A DNA stretch of 64,000 nt from positions 1 through 64,000 of the forward strand of contig CAXTAO010000001.1 in NCBI GenBank assembly GCA_964242625.1. The letters run 5' to 3'. Below are positions 49,993-58,944 of this stretch, piece by piece (within the stretch, counting starts at the first letter, position 1; the number at the start of each line of letters is the position of its first letter). This stretch comes from JASLDZ01 sp964242625 (lineage in GTDB: Bacteria; Pseudomonadota; Alphaproteobacteria; Caulobacterales; Caulobacteraceae). The notes under the pieces were generated by a model, which saw only the letters and a program-made list of their open reading frames with translations, did not search any database and was not told the origin of the DNA. Made by a program: the position numbers and the translations under genes.

Positions 49993-52545
49993 TCACCGTC
50001 CGAAGCCGACCACCGCCCGCACGCGGCGCTCGCCGCGCGCGTCGGCTGCGCCGGAGGCGTCCAGCGCCAGGCGCCAGGCGCCAGGACCGCTCGCGGACAG
50101 GACGCCGCCGCTGGTCGTCGTGGGCGTCATCGGCGTCAGGAGGTCGATCGCCGCGCGCGCCGGGTCGCGCACGACCGCCTCGAGCACGAGCCGGCCGTCT
50201 TCCCATCGCGTTGAAGTCACGACCGGGTTGCGGCTGGGGTCGCCAGGCAGGGGCGCGGACGCGACGGGGACGATCTGCACGCCGCCCTCGAAGCGGATGA
50301 CCGATCGGGTCGGCTCCGCCCTGGCGGTGACTTCGATCCGCGCGTGTTGATCCTGCGCCTGCGGCTCGAGCCGGACGGAGAGGGTGCGTCCTTCCGCGGT
50401 CGCGCCGAGGACGTGCGCGCCGAGCGGCAGCTCCGGTGCGAAGCTGATCTGCACCGGCGGTCCGTCCGCCCGCGCGGTCAGGGACACGGAGTTCCCGTTC
50501 TGCTCCAGGAAGAGGTCCACGCGAGAGGGGCCGACGCGCAGGCGCTTCACGGTGACGGCGGGCCAATCACCGGGCAGGTGCGGCGCGAGGTCCAGCCGCG
50601 CCTCGCCCCCGTGCGCCTGCGCGCCGAGGAGCCCGTGCACGGCGGCGGAGAGGAAGCCCGCCGACGACCAGGTCTGCTCCGGCACGGACTCGCGCTCGGG
50701 GTGGAAGAGATCGCCCGCCAGCACCTCGTGGAGGTGTCCTGCGCTGTCCAGGGTGTTCCAGCCGACGAGCCCGCGCCAGGCGCTCCAGCCCGCGAGCGGG
50801 CGGTGCGCGTCCCAGAAGGCCTGCGCCGCGGCGCTTGTGCCGAGGCCCCAAACCGCGCCGTCGCCATAGGTGTTCGGGTCGTATCCGGCGGCGTCGCGCG
50901 ACAGGCTGTGCACGCCCCAGTCGGTCTGGAACTCGGGGGAGACGAGGCGGTCGAGCGCCGCGTCGGCCTGCGCGGGCGTGAGGACCCCCTGCCCGAGGAG
51001 GCGGCTCGCGTCCGAGCGCTGGTCGTGCACGGGCGCGCCATCCAACGTGTGGCCGCTCAGCCAGAAGCCCTGCGTCCCGTCCCACGCTCCCGCGGAGAGC
51101 GACGCCCGCGCCCGCGCCGCCGCCCGCTCGCCCGCCGCGGCCTCGCGGGCGTGGCCGGTCGCCTGCGCCAGGTGCGCGAACCCATCGGCGGCGTCGAGCC
51201 AGGCGGACGACAGGCGCACGTCGTCGCGCATCCGCGCCTGCTCGTTCTGCCCCTGCTTGCCGGGCGGGATGGTGGGCAGGCCGGTGGCGGGGTCCAGGAG
51301 GCTCAGGCAGTAGCGCCAGGCCGCGGCGATCCCGGCCCAGTGCGCCTGGACATAGGCCCGGTCGCCAGTCGTCTCCAGGTAGCGCGCGAGCGTCGCCAGG
51401 TACTGGTGCGTGATGTCGACGTGCACGAACATGTACGGATAGCGGCGCTCCCAGTCGATCAGAGGGGCGGAGAGCGACATCTCGTGCCAGATCATGCCGT
51501 TCGTGCGGTTCTGATAGCGCGCGATGAAAGCCAGCTCTTCGCGCGCGCGCTCGAAGCGGCCGGCGGCCAGCTGGCCCTCGACCGCGACGAGGCCGTCGCC
51601 CGCGAAGTACCAGGCGTACTGCGGCCGCCGGCCGGGACGCGAGGGGCCGTAGCCCGCCACCTCGCCGCAGCCTAGGTTCGGCGCACACACCCAGGCCTGG
51701 TCGAGCGCGACGGCCGCGTCGGCCAGCGCGCGGTTCACCGCAGGGTCGGGGGTGGTGATCTCGACGGACTCCGCACGCGCCGCCTCGGCCGACGCCTGCG
51801 CCTCGCTGCGGAGCCGCTCCGCGTCGGCGGGCAGGTCGGGCGCGGAGCCCTCGCCCACGACCGCGGTGACGGCGAGCTCGGCGCGGCGCACGCCGCCGGA
51901 GCTCGGCCGAGGGGCCAGCACGAGCGCCAGCGTGTCGCCGCGGCCGGTCGCGGCGTTGGCGGTGTCGTCGTGCGCCACCGTCTCGGCCGAGCGCACCAGG
52001 GCGGAGAAGCCGTGCACGGGCTCGCGCAGGAGATAGCCCGAGCGCACGGCGTCCCACCCCGCCTCCTGCCCGCCGATCCCGCCCGGCCACATGAGGTCGA
52101 GCGAGGGCTGGAAGCGCACCTCGATGCGCACGTCGGGTCGGCCCTCGACCTCGTAGGAGACGAGCGCGGCGGGAGCGTTTAGCGGCGCGAACAGCCGCTC
52201 GCGCACGGTGAAGTCGGGTCCCACGTAGGTGCGCGTCACCTCGGTGGGCGTGCTCTCCACCCGGCGCAGCAGGGCGCGGCCGTCGAGCGGCGCGACGCGC
52301 GCGGGCGTGTGGAAGGCGAGTGTGTAGCCGCTCAGCACCTGCAGCGGGTAGGCCCACACCTCGAGCCCCGCCTCGGGATAACCAAATATCCCGCTGCGCC
52401 GCCCGTGCGCGGCGACGAAACCGCCGGTCCAGGCCGCGGGGTCGGAGGGCGGAGGTGGAGCCGTCGCTGCGTGCGCGCTGGTGGCAAGCCATCCGGCGAG
52501 GAGGGCGCCTGAAATGCGCCGGGGCGAGTGTGGAACCGCGTCCAT
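49993..52545 (-). CDS. Exported glycogen-debranching-like six-hairpin glycosidase
   Basis: An 850-residue protein. A signal peptide ends near SAHAA. The N-terminal beta-sandwich (about 30-270) precedes an (alpha/alpha)6 barrel (about 280-680) with PQYAWYFAGDGLVAVEG, NGMIWHEMSL, PYMFVHVDITHQYLATLARYL and WGVHSLSRDAAGYDP. C-terminal beta domains follow. The layout is that of the amylo-alpha-1,6-glucosidase/GH15-like clan, but the exact family is unclear. I take ATG 52545 over a TTG at 52563. It lies in the alpha-glucan locus and is divergent from the GH31 alpha-glucosidase. Confidence 0.8.
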   Translation of the reverse strand: MDAVPHSPRRISGALLAGWLATSAHAATAPPPPSDPAAWTGGFVAAHGRRSGIFGYPEAGLEVWAYPLQVLSGYTLAFHTPARVAPLDGRALLRRVESTPTEVTRTYVGPDFTVRERLFAPLNAPAALVSYEVEGRPDVRIEVRFQPSLDLMWPGGIGGQEAGWDAVRSGYLLREPVHGFSALVRSAETVAHDDTANAATGRGDTLALVLAPRPSSGGVRRAELAVTAVVGEGSAPDLPADAERLRSEAQASAEAARAESVEITTPDPAVNRALADAAVALDQAWVCAPNLGCGEVAGYGPSRPGRRPQYAWYFAGDGLVAVEGQLAAGRFERAREELAFIARYQNRTNGMIWHEMSLSAPLIDWERRYPYMFVHVDITHQYLATLARYLETTGDRAYVQAHWAGIAAAWRYCLSLLDPATGLPTIPPGKQGQNEQARMRDDVRLSSAWLDAADGFAHLAQATGHAREAAAGERAAARARASLSAGAWDGTQGFWLSGHTLDGAPVHDQRSDASRLLGQGVLTPAQADAALDRLVSPEFQTDWGVHSLSRDAAGYDPNTYGDGAVWGLGTSAAAQAFWDAHRPLAGWSAWRGLVGWNTLDSAGHLHEVLAGDLFHPERESVPEQTWSSAGFLSAAVHGLLGAQAHGGEARLDLAPHLPGDWPAVTVKRLRVGPSRVDLFLEQNGNSVSLTARADGPPVQISFAPELPLGAHVLGATAEGRTLSVRLEPQAQDQHARIEVTARAEPTRSVIRFEGGVQIVPVASAPLPGDPSRNPVVTSTRWEDGRLVLEAVVRDPARAAIDLLTPMTPTTTSGGVLSASGPGAWRLALDASGAADARGERRVRAVVGFGR

Positions 52546-52697
52546 CCGCCCAGAGGACGGCAAGCGCCGCGGCGTGGCAAGCCGCGCTGGAGAGCGGGGT
52601 CGAGTCGCCGCGGCCCAAGGCGCGCTGAGCGGCGTGCGTTGACAGCCGCCGGCCGGCTCGCCCCTCTAGCCACCCTACGGAGCCGAGACGAGCCCCC

Positions 52698-55196
52698 ATG
52701 CACGCACTGTTTCGCCCGCGCCTTCGGTGGGCCCTGGCCCTCGCGGCCCTGCTGGCGCCCGCGGTGGCGGACGCCGCGCCCGCGCGACCCCTGCCGGGCG
52801 GCGCAACGTGGGAGGGCGCGGGGGCCCGCGAGACGGTGGAGGCGCTGACGCCGGACGTCATCCGCGTGCGCTGGGCCCCGCGCGGCGCCCAGTCAGAGGA
52901 CGCGAGCTGGGCGGTTGGCCCCGGGGTCCGCCGGGCGCGCGCCGCCGTCACGCCGGCCGCGGACGGCTTCACGACCGCCAGCCTGCGCGTGCGGATCGAC
53001 CCCGCCACGGGCGCCGTGCGCGTCGAGACGCCCGACGGCAGGCTGATCACGCAGGACGCGGCCGAGCCGCTCCGTTTGCAGGCGGGGCGCGGCTTCCAGC
53101 TGCGGCGCGCGCTGGCCACCGGCGAGCACATCTACGCGCTGGGCGACAAGACGGGCGAGCTGGACCGTCGCGGCGGCAATTTCGTCGACTGGAACACCGA
53201 CAGCTTCGGCTTCAAGTCGTCGACCGACCCGATCTACAAGTCGATCCCGTTCTACATCGCCGCGGGCGGGGCGGGCGGGGCCTACGGCGTCTTCACCGAC
53301 AACACCTGGCGGCTCGCCTTCGACTTCGGCAAGCGCGAACCCGACGTGATCGCGGTGGACGCGCCCGATGGGCCGGCCGACACCTACGTGATCGCAGGAC
53401 CCCAGGTGCGCGACGTGGTGCGCCGTTACACCGCGCTGACCGGTCGCGCGCCCCTGCCGCCGCGCTGGGCGCTGGGCTACCAGCAGTCGCGCTACAGCTA
53501 CGGCACCGCTCAGGAGGTGCGCGACGTGATCGGGCGCCTGCGCGCCGAGCGCGTGCCGACCGACGTGGTCTGGCTCGACATCGACTTCCAGGACCGCAAC
53601 CGCCCCTTCACCGTCGACACCGAGGCGTTTCCGGACTTCGCCGGCCTGATCCGCGAGCTGGGCGGCGAGGGCGTGAAGCTGATCACCATCGCCGACCTGC
53701 ACGTCGCCCGCGCGCCGGGCGAGGGCTACGCGCCCTACGACACGGGGGCGGCGGGCGATCAATTCGTGCACGCCGCCGACGGCTCCACCTACGTGGGCGT
53801 GGTGTGGCCGGGGCCGTCCGTCTTCCCCGACTTCACCCGGGCCGCCACGCGCGAGTGGTTCGGCGGGCTGTACAAGCCTTTCCTCGACATGGGCGTCGCG
53901 GGGGTGTGGAGCGACATGAACGAGCCGGCGATCTTCAAGACGCCGACGCTCACCATGCCGCTCGACAACCGGCACCGCATCGCGTCGGACGACTTCGCCC
54001 CGCGGGTCGCCTCCCACGCCGAGATCCACAACGTGTTCGGAATGGAGAACACCCGTGCGGCCTATGACGGCCTCCTGCGGCTGAAGCCGGACGCGCGGCC
54101 CTTCGTGATGACCCGCGCGAGCTACGCCGGCGGCCAGCGCTATGCCGTCACCTGGACGGGCGATAACCTGGCCACCTGGGACCACCTGCGGCTGGCGGTG
54201 CACCAGATCGAGAACCTGGGGCTCTCCGGTTTCACCTGGTCCACCGCCGACGCGGGCGGTTTCGCGGGCGGCGCCAGCCCCGAGCTCCTGACGCGCTGGT
54301 TCGAGATCGGGGCCTTTCTGCCGCTGTTTCGAGACCACACCGCCAAGGGCGCCCCGCGGGCGGAGCCGTGGGTGGATGGGCCCGAGCAGCTGGCGATCCG
54401 GAAAAGGTTCGTCGAGGCCCGCTACCGTCTCCTGCCCTACCTCTACGCGACGGCGGACGGGGCGGCGCGCACCGGCGACCCGTCGCTGCGGCCCGTGTTC
54501 TACGACTACCCGGACGCGGCGAGCGGCCCCTGCGACACCTCCATGAGCTTCACCGTCGGGCGCAGCCTGTGGGTGGCGGCCCCGCCCAAGCCCGAGTCGC
54601 CGCAGGCCTATGACGTGTGCTTGCCCGCGGGCGGATGGTGGGACTACTGGACGGGCCGACGCGTCCAGGCCGCGGCGCCGGCGGCCTCCGGCCCCGTGCT
54701 CTCGGCCAGCCAGGCGGCGGGGGCGGGCGGCCCCGCGGCGACGGTTATCAGCGAGACGCCCCGGCTAGACCACCTGCCCGTTTTCGTGCGGGCGGGCTCG
54801 ATCATCCCGCGACAGGCGCTGGTGCAGACCACCGCTCAGACGCCCTCGGGGCCCCTGGAGCTCCACGTCTATCCCGGTCCCGACTGCCGGGGCGATCTCT
54901 ACGACGACGACGGCGCCACGCTCGGCTACGCGCGCGGGCGCTTCTTCCGCCAAGCGCTGACCTGCGCCGAAGGGGCCGACGGCGCGCTCACCGTCAGCTT
55001 CGCGCGCGCTGAGGGAGCGGCCGCGCCCTGGTGGCGCGAGCTCCTCGTGGTGGTGCACGGCTGGCGCGGCGGGGCGCGGGCGACGCTGGACGGGCGCTCC
55101 GCCCCCGCACGGGCCGACGCGGCCGCCGACGAGGCGCGGGTGGTCGTGCCCGCCTCGCCCGCCCCCCACACGCTATTGCTGCGCCCGGCCGCCTGA
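52698..55196 (+). CDS. GH31 alpha-glucosidase, exported
   Basis: An 832-residue GH31 enzyme with a signal peptide (WALALAALLAPAVADA). The catalytic nucleophile Asp is in GVWSDMNEPAIF (about 408) and the acid/base Asp in VTWTGDNLATW (about 487). WSDMNEP is the classic starch- and maltose-type alpha-glucosidase motif, unlike WLDETEPD in the other GH31 of this window. The N-terminal domain carries GHIYALGDKTG-like strands (EHIYALGDKTGELDRRG). It should release glucose from alpha-glucans in the periplasm or on the surface. TTGACA at 52639-52644 may be part of its promoter. The gene is divergent from the glycosidase at 49993. Confidence 0.94.
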   Translation: MHALFRPRLRWALALAALLAPAVADAAPARPLPGGATWEGAGARETVEALTPDVIRVRWAPRGAQSEDASWAVGPGVRRARAAVTPAADGFTTASLRVRIDPATGAVRVETPDGRLITQDAAEPLRLQAGRGFQLRRALATGEHIYALGDKTGELDRRGGNFVDWNTDSFGFKSSTDPIYKSIPFYIAAGGAGGAYGVFTDNTWRLAFDFGKREPDVIAVDAPDGPADTYVIAGPQVRDVVRRYTALTGRAPLPPRWALGYQQSRYSYGTAQEVRDVIGRLRAERVPTDVVWLDIDFQDRNRPFTVDTEAFPDFAGLIRELGGEGVKLITIADLHVARAPGEGYAPYDTGAAGDQFVHAADGSTYVGVVWPGPSVFPDFTRAATREWFGGLYKPFLDMGVAGVWSDMNEPAIFKTPTLTMPLDNRHRIASDDFAPRVASHAEIHNVFGMENTRAAYDGLLRLKPDARPFVMTRASYAGGQRYAVTWTGDNLATWDHLRLAVHQIENLGLSGFTWSTADAGGFAGGASPELLTRWFEIGAFLPLFRDHTAKGAPRAEPWVDGPEQLAIRKRFVEARYRLLPYLYATADGAARTGDPSLRPVFYDYPDAASGPCDTSMSFTVGRSLWVAAPPKPESPQAYDVCLPAGGWWDYWTGRRVQAAAPAASGPVLSASQAAGAGGPAATVISETPRLDHLPVFVRAGSIIPRQALVQTTAQTPSGPLELHVYPGPDCRGDLYDDDGATLGYARGRFFRQALTCAEGADGALTVSFARAEGAAAPWWRELLVVVHGWRGGARATLDGRSAPARADAAADEARVVVPASPAPHTLLLRPAA

Positions 55197-55202
55197 TCCG
55201 CG

Positions 55203-56876
55203 TCAGTAGACCGAGCGGAACGCTGCCACAAGCCGCCAGTCGCCGCCCGCGCCCGGCACGTCCGGCGTCTGCAGCGCGCGCGCCCCCTCCACGTCGAGCA
55301 CGGTGCGGCGGGGCAGCGCCAGCCGCACGCCCAGCCCCGTGGAGGCGAGGTCGTAGGTGCGGCCGGGGAGCGCCAGCTCGGGGCGCGATCGCTGGCGCAC
55401 GCGCCCGCCGTCGAGGAAGCCGTACACCTCGGCCTGGGCGACGAGGCGCAGCGGCGACTTCAGCGTGCGGCCGAGCTCGGCCGAGCCCGCCGCGCCCTCG
55501 TCGCCGGTGACCAGCGCGGCGGCGAAGGCGCGGCCGAAGTCGTCGCCGCCCAGCGCTAGCTGCTCGGACGCGGGCAGGAGGTCGGGGCTGACCTGGCCGG
55601 TGGCGCGCAGCCGCAGCGCCCAAGGGCCCGCCGTCTGCTCCAGCCGCGCCTGCGCCGAGAGCTTGACCGCATCGAGCGCGTCGTAGCCGGCGGCCAACGC
55701 GCGCGCGCCGGCGATGTCGAGTCCGACGCTCAGCGCGCCGGAGGCGGCGAGGGTGGTGTGGCCGCGCACCGCCGTGAACGCCAGCGCTCCCCGCAGGGTG
55801 CGGGTGCGCTCGTCCGTCAGCGTCTGTCCGAGAAGCGCGTTGCGGCTGTTCAGCCCGTCGAGCGACAAGGTCGCGGTGAGCGCGCGCGTGGGTGCGAGCA
55901 AGAGCGGATAGGCCATCGACAGCGAGGCCGTCTCCGCCTCGCCGCGCACGTCCTCGCCCCGCGGCCGGGTGCGGAGATAGCCCAGCGAGCCGGTCAGCGA
56001 GAGGCCGTCGGCGCCCAGAAGCTCGGTGTGGCCGACGGCGTAGTACTGGAAGCGCGCCGGGTCGGTGGGGGTGGCGAAGGTCAGGGTGGTGCGCCCGCCG
56101 GGCCGCAGGAGGCCGTTGAGCGTCAGGTCCGCCTCGAGCTGGGTGCGGCCGAGGAGGTTCTGGCCGCGGTCGCTGACGCCCAGCCCCAGGTCCACTTGCT
56201 TGCGCGTGACCGCCAGCGCGAGCTGGACGCCGCCGGCCCGCGCGCCCGGGAGAAACTGCGCGTCGACCTTGAGGCCAGGCAGGCCGCCGATCAGGAGCAG
56301 CGTGCGCTGAAGGTGCGAGCGTCGCAGCGGGCGGTCGCGCAGCAGGCGCTGGGCGTAGCTCCTCACCCGGGCGGCGGCGGGGCCGGGCGCGCCGCTCACG
56401 GTCACGCCCTCCAGCCGCCCCTCGACCGCCACCACGCGCACGACGCCGTCGGTGAAGCCCTGGCGCGGCAGCACGATGGTGTAGAGCGCCACGTCCGTCG
56501 CGGCGTAGGCCCGGGCCACCGCGTCCGGCAGGGCGTCGATCGAGCGGGCGTCCACCCGCCGGCCGATGAAGGGACGGGTGGCCGCGCCCACGAATGCGCT
56601 GGGCAGGCTCGACCCCTCGACCCGCACCTCGCGGATGGTGAAGGGCGCGAACGCCTGCGCCGGCGCCACCTCTCGCCCTCCGGAGGGCGGGGCGACGCCG
56701 GCGATCGGGGCCTGCGCCGGCGCGCGGTCGGCTCGGTTGCGGTCGACGATCAGCGCGCCCGTCGCCTGGGCGCGCACGGCCGCGGCCGGGACGAGGCCGA
56801 GGGCGACGGCCGCCGCCGTCGCCCCCGTCCGCCCTCGCAAGGCGGGGAACGCGCGCCTGCGCGGGTTGCGCGCCAT
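55203..56876 (-). CDS. TpsB/FhaC-type outer-membrane transporter (ShlB/HecB family)
   Basis: A 557-residue outer-membrane protein of the two-partner secretion family. After the signal peptide (to about 37, AAAVRAQ) come POTRA-like domains (about 75-245), including FTIREVRVEGSSLPSAFV and VVRVVAVEGRLEGVTV. A 16-strand barrel follows, with LGVSDRGQNLLGRTQLEADL and the terminal WRLVAAFRSVY ending in an aromatic residue. The family exports or folds TpsA adhesins. Here the only coupled gene is a low-complexity lipoprotein: its stop and this ATG overlap as TGATG. No TpsA-like haemagglutinin is present in the window. Confidence 0.85.
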   Translation of the reverse strand: MARNPRRRAFPALRGRTGATAAAVALGLVPAAAVRAQATGALIVDRNRADRAPAQAPIAGVAPPSGGREVAPAQAFAPFTIREVRVEGSSLPSAFVGAATRPFIGRRVDARSIDALPDAVARAYAATDVALYTIVLPRQGFTDGVVRVVAVEGRLEGVTVSGAPGPAAARVRSYAQRLLRDRPLRRSHLQRTLLLIGGLPGLKVDAQFLPGARAGGVQLALAVTRKQVDLGLGVSDRGQNLLGRTQLEADLTLNGLLRPGGRTTLTFATPTDPARFQYYAVGHTELLGADGLSLTGSLGYLRTRPRGEDVRGEAETASLSMAYPLLLAPTRALTATLSLDGLNSRNALLGQTLTDERTRTLRGALAFTAVRGHTTLAASGALSVGLDIAGARALAAGYDALDAVKLSAQARLEQTAGPWALRLRATGQVSPDLLPASEQLALGGDDFGRAFAAALVTGDEGAAGSAELGRTLKSPLRLVAQAEVYGFLDGGRVRQRSRPELALPGRTYDLASTGLGVRLALPRRTVLDVEGARALQTPDVPGAGGDWRLVAAFRSVY

Positions 56877-58150
56877 CAGTGATGGCCGGCGAGAATGCCG
56901 AGCGCGCCGCCGGCCCCGGCCGAACCCGCGGGCGTGGTGAGCAACGCGCCCCCGCCCAGCACGCCCGTCACCCCGACCGACTTGACGCCGCCCAGCAGTC
57001 CGCCCGCCACCGCGACCGGCGCGGCCGTGACGGTGGAGATCACGGGCGCGATCACCGCAGGCGCGGTCGCCACCGTGGCCACCGCCGGCGCGACCAGGCC
57101 CGTCGCCGTCGCCACCGGCGCGGTCACCACGCTCGTGACGACCGGACCCACCACGGGCGCGCTCGCCACCACCGACGTCACCGGGGCGACGACGCCGGTC
57201 ACCACCGCCAACGGCGAGGTCACGGGCGTCGTCGCGCCGCCCAGCGCCCCGGCGACCGCGGTCGTCACGGGCGCCAGCACCGGCGAGGTCGCTCCGAGGG
57301 CGGTGGTCACGGGAGCTACGATCGGGGCCGTCACGGGCGCCAGCGGCGAGGTGACCGCGGCCACGACCGGCGTCAGCGCGCTCGCCGCCGAGCCGGCGGT
57401 CGCCGCCGTCGCCGTCAGGACCGAGCCCGCCGCGCCGCCGATGGCGACGCTCGGAGCGGAGCCGCCGGTCGTGCCCAAGCCCACGGACGCCACCGTCGCC
57501 GGCGGTGCGCCCGAGGCGCCGCCGAGGCTGGCGGCGACGAGCGGGGTCGTGGTGGCCGATCCCAGCACCGGCCCGCCGGCGACGCTGACGCCCGCGAGCG
57601 GCGCCGTTACCGACTGGAGCGCGGTCGTCACGGGAAGCGTCGCGTTGCCGGCCGTGTGCAGCACGTCGCCGGTCACGCCCGTCGTCGCGCCCAGCACCTG
57701 GGTGACGAGGCCGTTGGCTCCCGTGACGATCACCGCTTCGCCCGAGCCGCCCGTGGTGGAGTCGCCTCCGGTGGAGCCGCCGCCGCCCGTCGAACCGCCG
57801 CCGCCGGTCGAGCCACCGCCCGAGGAGCCGCCGCCGCCCGTCGAACCGCCGCCGCCCGTCGAACCGCCGCCACCCGCGGAGCCGCCTGAGCCGCCCGACG
57901 ACGCCGAGCCTCCACCACCCGTGGAAGTTGAGTCTCCTCCTGTGCTGGCGCCGCCACCCACGGACGCGCCGCCGGAGCCGTCGGACCCGCCCGCCGAGGC
58001 TTGGCCTCCGGCGCCCGCGGCCGCCGAGGGCGCGCTTGCCGGGGCGGAGATGGATACGCCGTGCCCCGTGCTGCTGCACGCAGCCAGCGCCGCCATTGCG
58101 GCGGTGGCCAGGAGCACGCTCCGGGCGATGCGGGACCGATCGTTGATCAT
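56876..58150 (-). CDS. Low-complexity Gly/Ser- and Ala/Val/Thr-rich lipoprotein coupled to TpsB
   Basis: A 424-residue lipoprotein: the signal ends in a lipobox (ALAAC, Cys25). Residues about 40-135 are Gly/Ser/Thr-rich with GGGGST repeats. Residues about 140-400 are built of irregular repeats of the kind APVTTALGATSPVLAPVT, rich in Ala, Val, Pro and Thr, with almost no charged residue. The end is LGILAGHH. AGGAGAG precedes the ATG by six bases. I know no family for it. The one-base overlap with the transporter gene (TGATG) suggests a secreted partner or an accessory protein. The opposite strand is also open but has no start signals. Confidence 0.75.
   Translation of the reverse strand: MINDRSRIARSVLLATAAMAALAACSSTGHGVSISAPASAPSAAAGAGGQASAGGSDGSGGASVGGGASTGGDSTSTGGGGSASSGGSGGSAGGGGSTGGGGSTGGGGSSGGGSTGGGGSTGGGGSTGGDSTTGGSGEAVIVTGANGLVTQVLGATTGVTGDVLHTAGNATLPVTTALQSVTAPLAGVSVAGGPVLGSATTTPLVAASLGGASGAPPATVASVGLGTTGGSAPSVAIGGAAGSVLTATAATAGSAASALTPVVAAVTSPLAPVTAPIVAPVTTALGATSPVLAPVTTAVAGALGGATTPVTSPLAVVTGVVAPVTSVVASAPVVGPVVTSVVTAPVATATGLVAPAVATVATAPAVIAPVISTVTAAPVAVAGGLLGGVKSVGVTGVLGGGALLTTPAGSAGAGGALGILAGHH
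57766..57900 (-). repeat. GGGGST-coding short tandem repeats
   Basis: Units of about 18 bp (on the plus strand GTCGAACCGCCGCCGCCC and variants) repeat several times and encode GGGGST in the lipoprotein. Array edges are fuzzy. Such repeats change length easily by slippage; an 18-bp unit keeps the frame. Confidence 0.7.
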
Positions 58151-58311
58151 GGCGAGCTCTCCTGAGGGTCGCTGTTGTGCCCCAAGGCTCGCCCGCCGTG
58201 CTCAACGCCGGCTAAAGGAATATCCTGAACGACCTGTTACGGCAGCGCTCGCTAGCGTTAACTCTGAGTCTCCCAGGCGATGATCCTCGCTGAAGTCAGA
58301 GTAGATTTGGG

Positions 58312-58614
58312 TTAGGGGGAGTTCGCGGGGATGGTTGGGCGGATCGTCTTGGCGACGCCGGCCTGCCGACCCTCGAACCACACGAGACGGACCGGCCTCG
58401 CCCGTCCGCCCTCACCGATAACGAGCTCGAACTCGGCCGGAAGGGCAATTGTACGCTGGAAGACCAAGCGGCACCCGCCGCTGGACACGTCCCTGACCAG
58501 GCAGGACTCCGTCGTCCCGTCCGGCAGGCGCACCACCCCGCGGATGTTGGTGACGCAGCGCGGGTTGTAGCGCCGGTCTGGCGGATCGGGCCGCGCACGT
58601 ACGTACCGGTTCAC
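58312..58614 (-). CDS. PilZ-domain protein
   Basis: A 100-residue single PilZ domain. PilZ domains bind cyclic di-GMP through an RxxxR motif before the barrel and a D/NxSxxG motif; here DVSSGGCRL (about 43-51) is the second motif, and RRYNPR (about 14-19) stands for the first in a modified spacing, so binding is likely but not certain. The start is GTG at 58614. It overlaps by four bases (GTGA) the stop of a 49-codon gene upstream, which strongly supports both. An overlapping frame at 58296-58598 is a shadow. The role is probably regulation of motility, surface or cell-cycle functions. Confidence 0.8.
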   Translation of the reverse strand: MNRYVRARPDPPDRRYNPRCVTNIRGVVRLPDGTTESCLVRDVSSGGCRLVFQRTIALPAEFELVIGEGGRARPVRLVWFEGRQAGVAKTIRPTIPANSP

Positions 58615-58760
58615 GGCTGCACCCGTTTCGCGGGCGGCGGACGCCGCTTCAACACGGAGCGCAGGCTGCGGATCAGGTCCGCAACCTGCGCATCGGTCAG
58701 CTCGCGACTGGCGACCCAGACGAGCCCCTGCAGCCGCTCAAATCGCTCCTGCGCCCACAT
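58611..58760 (-). CDS. 49-residue helical protein coupled to the PilZ gene
   Basis: A short gene: ATG at 58760 with GAGG six bases upstream, 49 codons, TGA overlapping the PilZ start as GTGA. The product begins MWAQERFERLQGLVWVASRE, continues LTDAQVADLIRSLRSVLKRR and ends in a basic, Pro-rich tail (PPPAKRVQP). It looks like two helices. I do not recognise it. Coupled synthesis suggests a partner of the PilZ protein. Confidence 0.65.
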   Translation of the reverse strand: MWAQERFERLQGLVWVASRELTDAQVADLIRSLRSVLKRRPPPAKRVQP

Positions 58761-58944
58761 CCGACACCTCGCAACACGCGGGTCCTGTGAGTCGGAAACG
58801 TATCACGGATCACGTCGGATGCACGTTAACGTTGTTTTCTGCAACCGCGTCGTTTTTCGCTGGAGCGGCGTCGCGGGAGGGCGCGCTCACGCGCGGGAGG
58901 CCGCCCCGGCGACGGCCGAACTCCCCGTGATCTTCGAGGTTGGA
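58761..58944. other. Gap upstream of the small gene/PilZ operon
   Basis: Between the small gene and ydbL. It holds the 10-bp palindrome ACGTTAACGT at 58823-58832 in an unusually AT-rich stretch, probably the operon promoter or an operator. No gene is seen. Confidence 0.4.

Noticed and set aside
57766..57900. CRISPR-like array
   Set aside because: Units are about 18 bp, lack unique spacers and encode GGGGST in a clear reading frame.
56895..58283. Long plus-strand frame (462 codons, Pro/Val/Thr-rich) opposite the lipoprotein gene
   Set aside because: No ribosome-binding site, no signal sequence or domain; it mirrors the Gly-rich repeats of the minus strand, which has a lipobox, a good start and an overlap with the transporter gene.
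58296..58598. 100-codon minus frame overlapping the PilZ gene
   Set aside because: Composition is Arg/Ser/Pro-rich with no domain; the +1-shifted frame carries the PilZ motifs and the GTGA overlap.
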